DNA of 5,549 nucleotides from an uncultured Chthoniobacterales bacterium (GTDB lineage Bacteria; Verrucomicrobiota; Verrucomicrobiae; Chthoniobacterales; UBA10450): positions 1 to 5,549 of the forward strand of contig CATPCN010000014.1 of the NCBI GenBank assembly GCA_955652855.1. The letters are read 5' to 3'. The notes under the pieces are model-generated. The model saw only the letters and a list, made by a program, of their open reading frames with translations, was not told the DNA's origin and did no database searches. The translations under genes and the position numbers were made by a program. Of the stretch, positions 4,866-5,549 are shown piece by piece; position 1 is the first letter of the stretch, and each line of letters opens with the position of its first letter.

Positions 4866-5549
4866 ATGAAAATACCTAGGGTAGGAGAGCCGATTAAACT
4901 TCAAACAGACACGAGATACGTCCAGCACAACCGGGATTACGCGATCGGAGATGTATATGACGCCCTTGTCGAACTCATCACCAACTGTGATGACTCGTAC
5001 AACAATCTTTTTCGAGATCAGAAGCGCAGCAGAGACGGTGGAGATATTCTTATCGAGCAGCTTAAACAGCGGAAGGGCCAAGCTTCTTACATAGTTGTGC
5101 GGGACAAAGCGCAGGGGATGGATTCGAAAAAGATGGTATCCGCACTCTTGCGAATCGGAGCACACTCAAGTGAGGCTGGGAACCGTGGCTATATGGGGCG
5201 TGGTGCCAAAGATTGTTCGGCGTTGGGCAACGTTATCTTCGAGTCGATCAAAGATGACCGCTATTATCGATGCAAGATCACGCAGGATCTTAACTTTGTT
5301 CTGGAAGTGGATGGCAAGACCGCCAGCAATGTTGAGAGAAATCGGCTTGGAATTCCACACGGCAACGGAACATCAGTTACGCTTGAGTTGGCGCCTAACG
5401 TGCGAGTTCCCCACCTCGACTCTCTGGCGGCGGAACTGCCGTGGCACCGGGCGGCGGCCCCTCAGCTTGTCGCTGTGGCAGATCCTGCAGGAGCTGTCGC
5501 CCGAGCGCCAGCTGACGCTGCGCCAGGTGGCGGGGGCGGTGCGCGGCAC
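4866..5549 (+). CDS. GHKL/Hsp90-like ATPase, N-terminal part (3' partial)
   Basis: The frame is open from ATG 4866 to the window end (228 codons). Residues 30-130 show the Bergerat ATP-binding fold of gyrase/Hsp90/histidine-kinase/MutL proteins. The N-box is 'ALVELITNCDDSY' (E36, N40, D43; E36 is the presumed general base, N40 the Mg2+ ligand). The adenine-binding motif is 'RDKAQGMD' (D80, G84), and the ATP-lid glycine loop is 'GYMGRGAKD' (G108-D116), after 'LLRIGAHSS'. These motifs match a group of large standalone ATPases rather than kinases: no phosphoacceptor domain or membrane helix precedes them. Related GHKL ATPases (MORC and MutL-like) occur in prokaryotic restriction and conflict operons, where ATP-driven dimerisation clamps DNA (known of the group). 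Its place behind two winged-helix-like genes fits a DNA-acting complex. From about residue 196 ('LPWHR') the sequence becomes Ala/Gly/Pro-rich and very GC-rich and is probably not the native continuation. Confidence 0.85.
   Translation, partial: MKIPRVGEPIKLQTDTRYVQHNRDYAIGDVYDALVELITNCDDSYNNLFRDQKRSRDGGDILIEQLKQRKGQASYIVVRDKAQGMDSKKMVSALLRIGAHSSEAGNRGYMGRGAKDCSALGNVIFESIKDDRYYRCKITQDLNFVLEVDGKTASNVERNRLGIPHGNGTSVTLELAPNVRVPHLDSLAAELPWHRAAAPQLVAVADPAGAVARAPADAAPGGGGGARH
5448..5549 (+). other. High-GC terminal segment, possible foreign or chimeric sequence with coding signal in another frame
   Basis: From about 5441 the composition jumps: I count 83 G or C in the last 109 bases, against 25 of 60 at the start of the ATPase gene. 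In the ATPase frame this part reads Ala/Gly/Pro-rich ('AAAPQLVAVADPAGAVARAP'). One base further on, from 5455, it reads like a real amphipathic protein ('LWQILQELSPERQLTLRQVA') in which nearly every codon ends in G or C. That suggests a coding fragment from a high-GC genome joined to the ATPase gene, by misassembly or by real recombination. The protein family of the second frame is not recognisable from about 30 residues. Confidence 0.5.

Noticed and set aside
4845..5165. Minus-strand frame of 106 codons opposite the ATPase
   Set aside because: It is antisense to the N-box and DxxxG motifs of the GHKL ATPase, which is the clearly conserved reading and has a strong ribosome-binding site.
1..5549. 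tRNA, rRNA, riboswitch, insertion sequence or integrase attachment site
   Set aside because: No cloverleaf, conserved rRNA or riboswitch core, transposase motif or duplicated target site was found on reading both strands, though short or divergent examples could be missed without a search.

Overview
The window looks like part of a bacterial chromosome of moderate GC content, most likely from a soil verrucomicrobium. This rests on three things: the long GreA/GreB-type protein with a large helical N-terminal part at the left edge, the 'ACAGGATT', 'GCGGATTAC' and 'CTGACCT' intergenic micro-repeats, and weak or absent Shine-Dalgarno sites before several genes. The taxonomy is an inference from gene style, not a database match.

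Left part (1-2621): the 3' portion of a Gre-factor-like gene (+) runs in from beyond the left edge. It converges on a minus-strand gene that is split in two frames by one extra base in a C5 run (positions 1857-1861). Re-joined, that gene encodes about 197 aa with an L,D-transpeptidase-like 'HxH...SxGC' signature. Divergent from it is a small four-helix membrane protein of the DUF1761 type.

Middle (2622-3561): a repeat-rich stretch holds a perfect hairpin and a 22-nt inverted repeat pair just after an intact minus-strand ferritin. The ferritin is preceded by 'GCGGATTAC'- and 'CTGACCT'-type repeats, then by the severed 5' end of a second ferritin gene. That relic keeps the same ribosome-binding region and the same first 11 residues, with only synonymous differences. 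It now reads as a 30-codon open frame directly upstream of the surviving ferritin.

Right part (3562-5549): a compact plus-strand operon of three genes. Two are small proteins with winged-helix-like regions (212 and 209 aa). The third is the N-terminal part of a GHKL/Hsp90-like ATPase with its N-box, DxxxG motif and GxxGRGxKD lid loop visible. The tight spacing (18 and 17 nt), the AT-rich palindromic promoter region and the two DNA-binding-type partners suggest a self-regulated accessory module, plausibly a defence or genome-conflict system. This is the most interesting item in the window. Its ATPase is cut by the right edge, and the last ~100 bases change abruptly to about 76% GC with a different coding frame, so the ATPase sequence beyond about 5450 should not be trusted.
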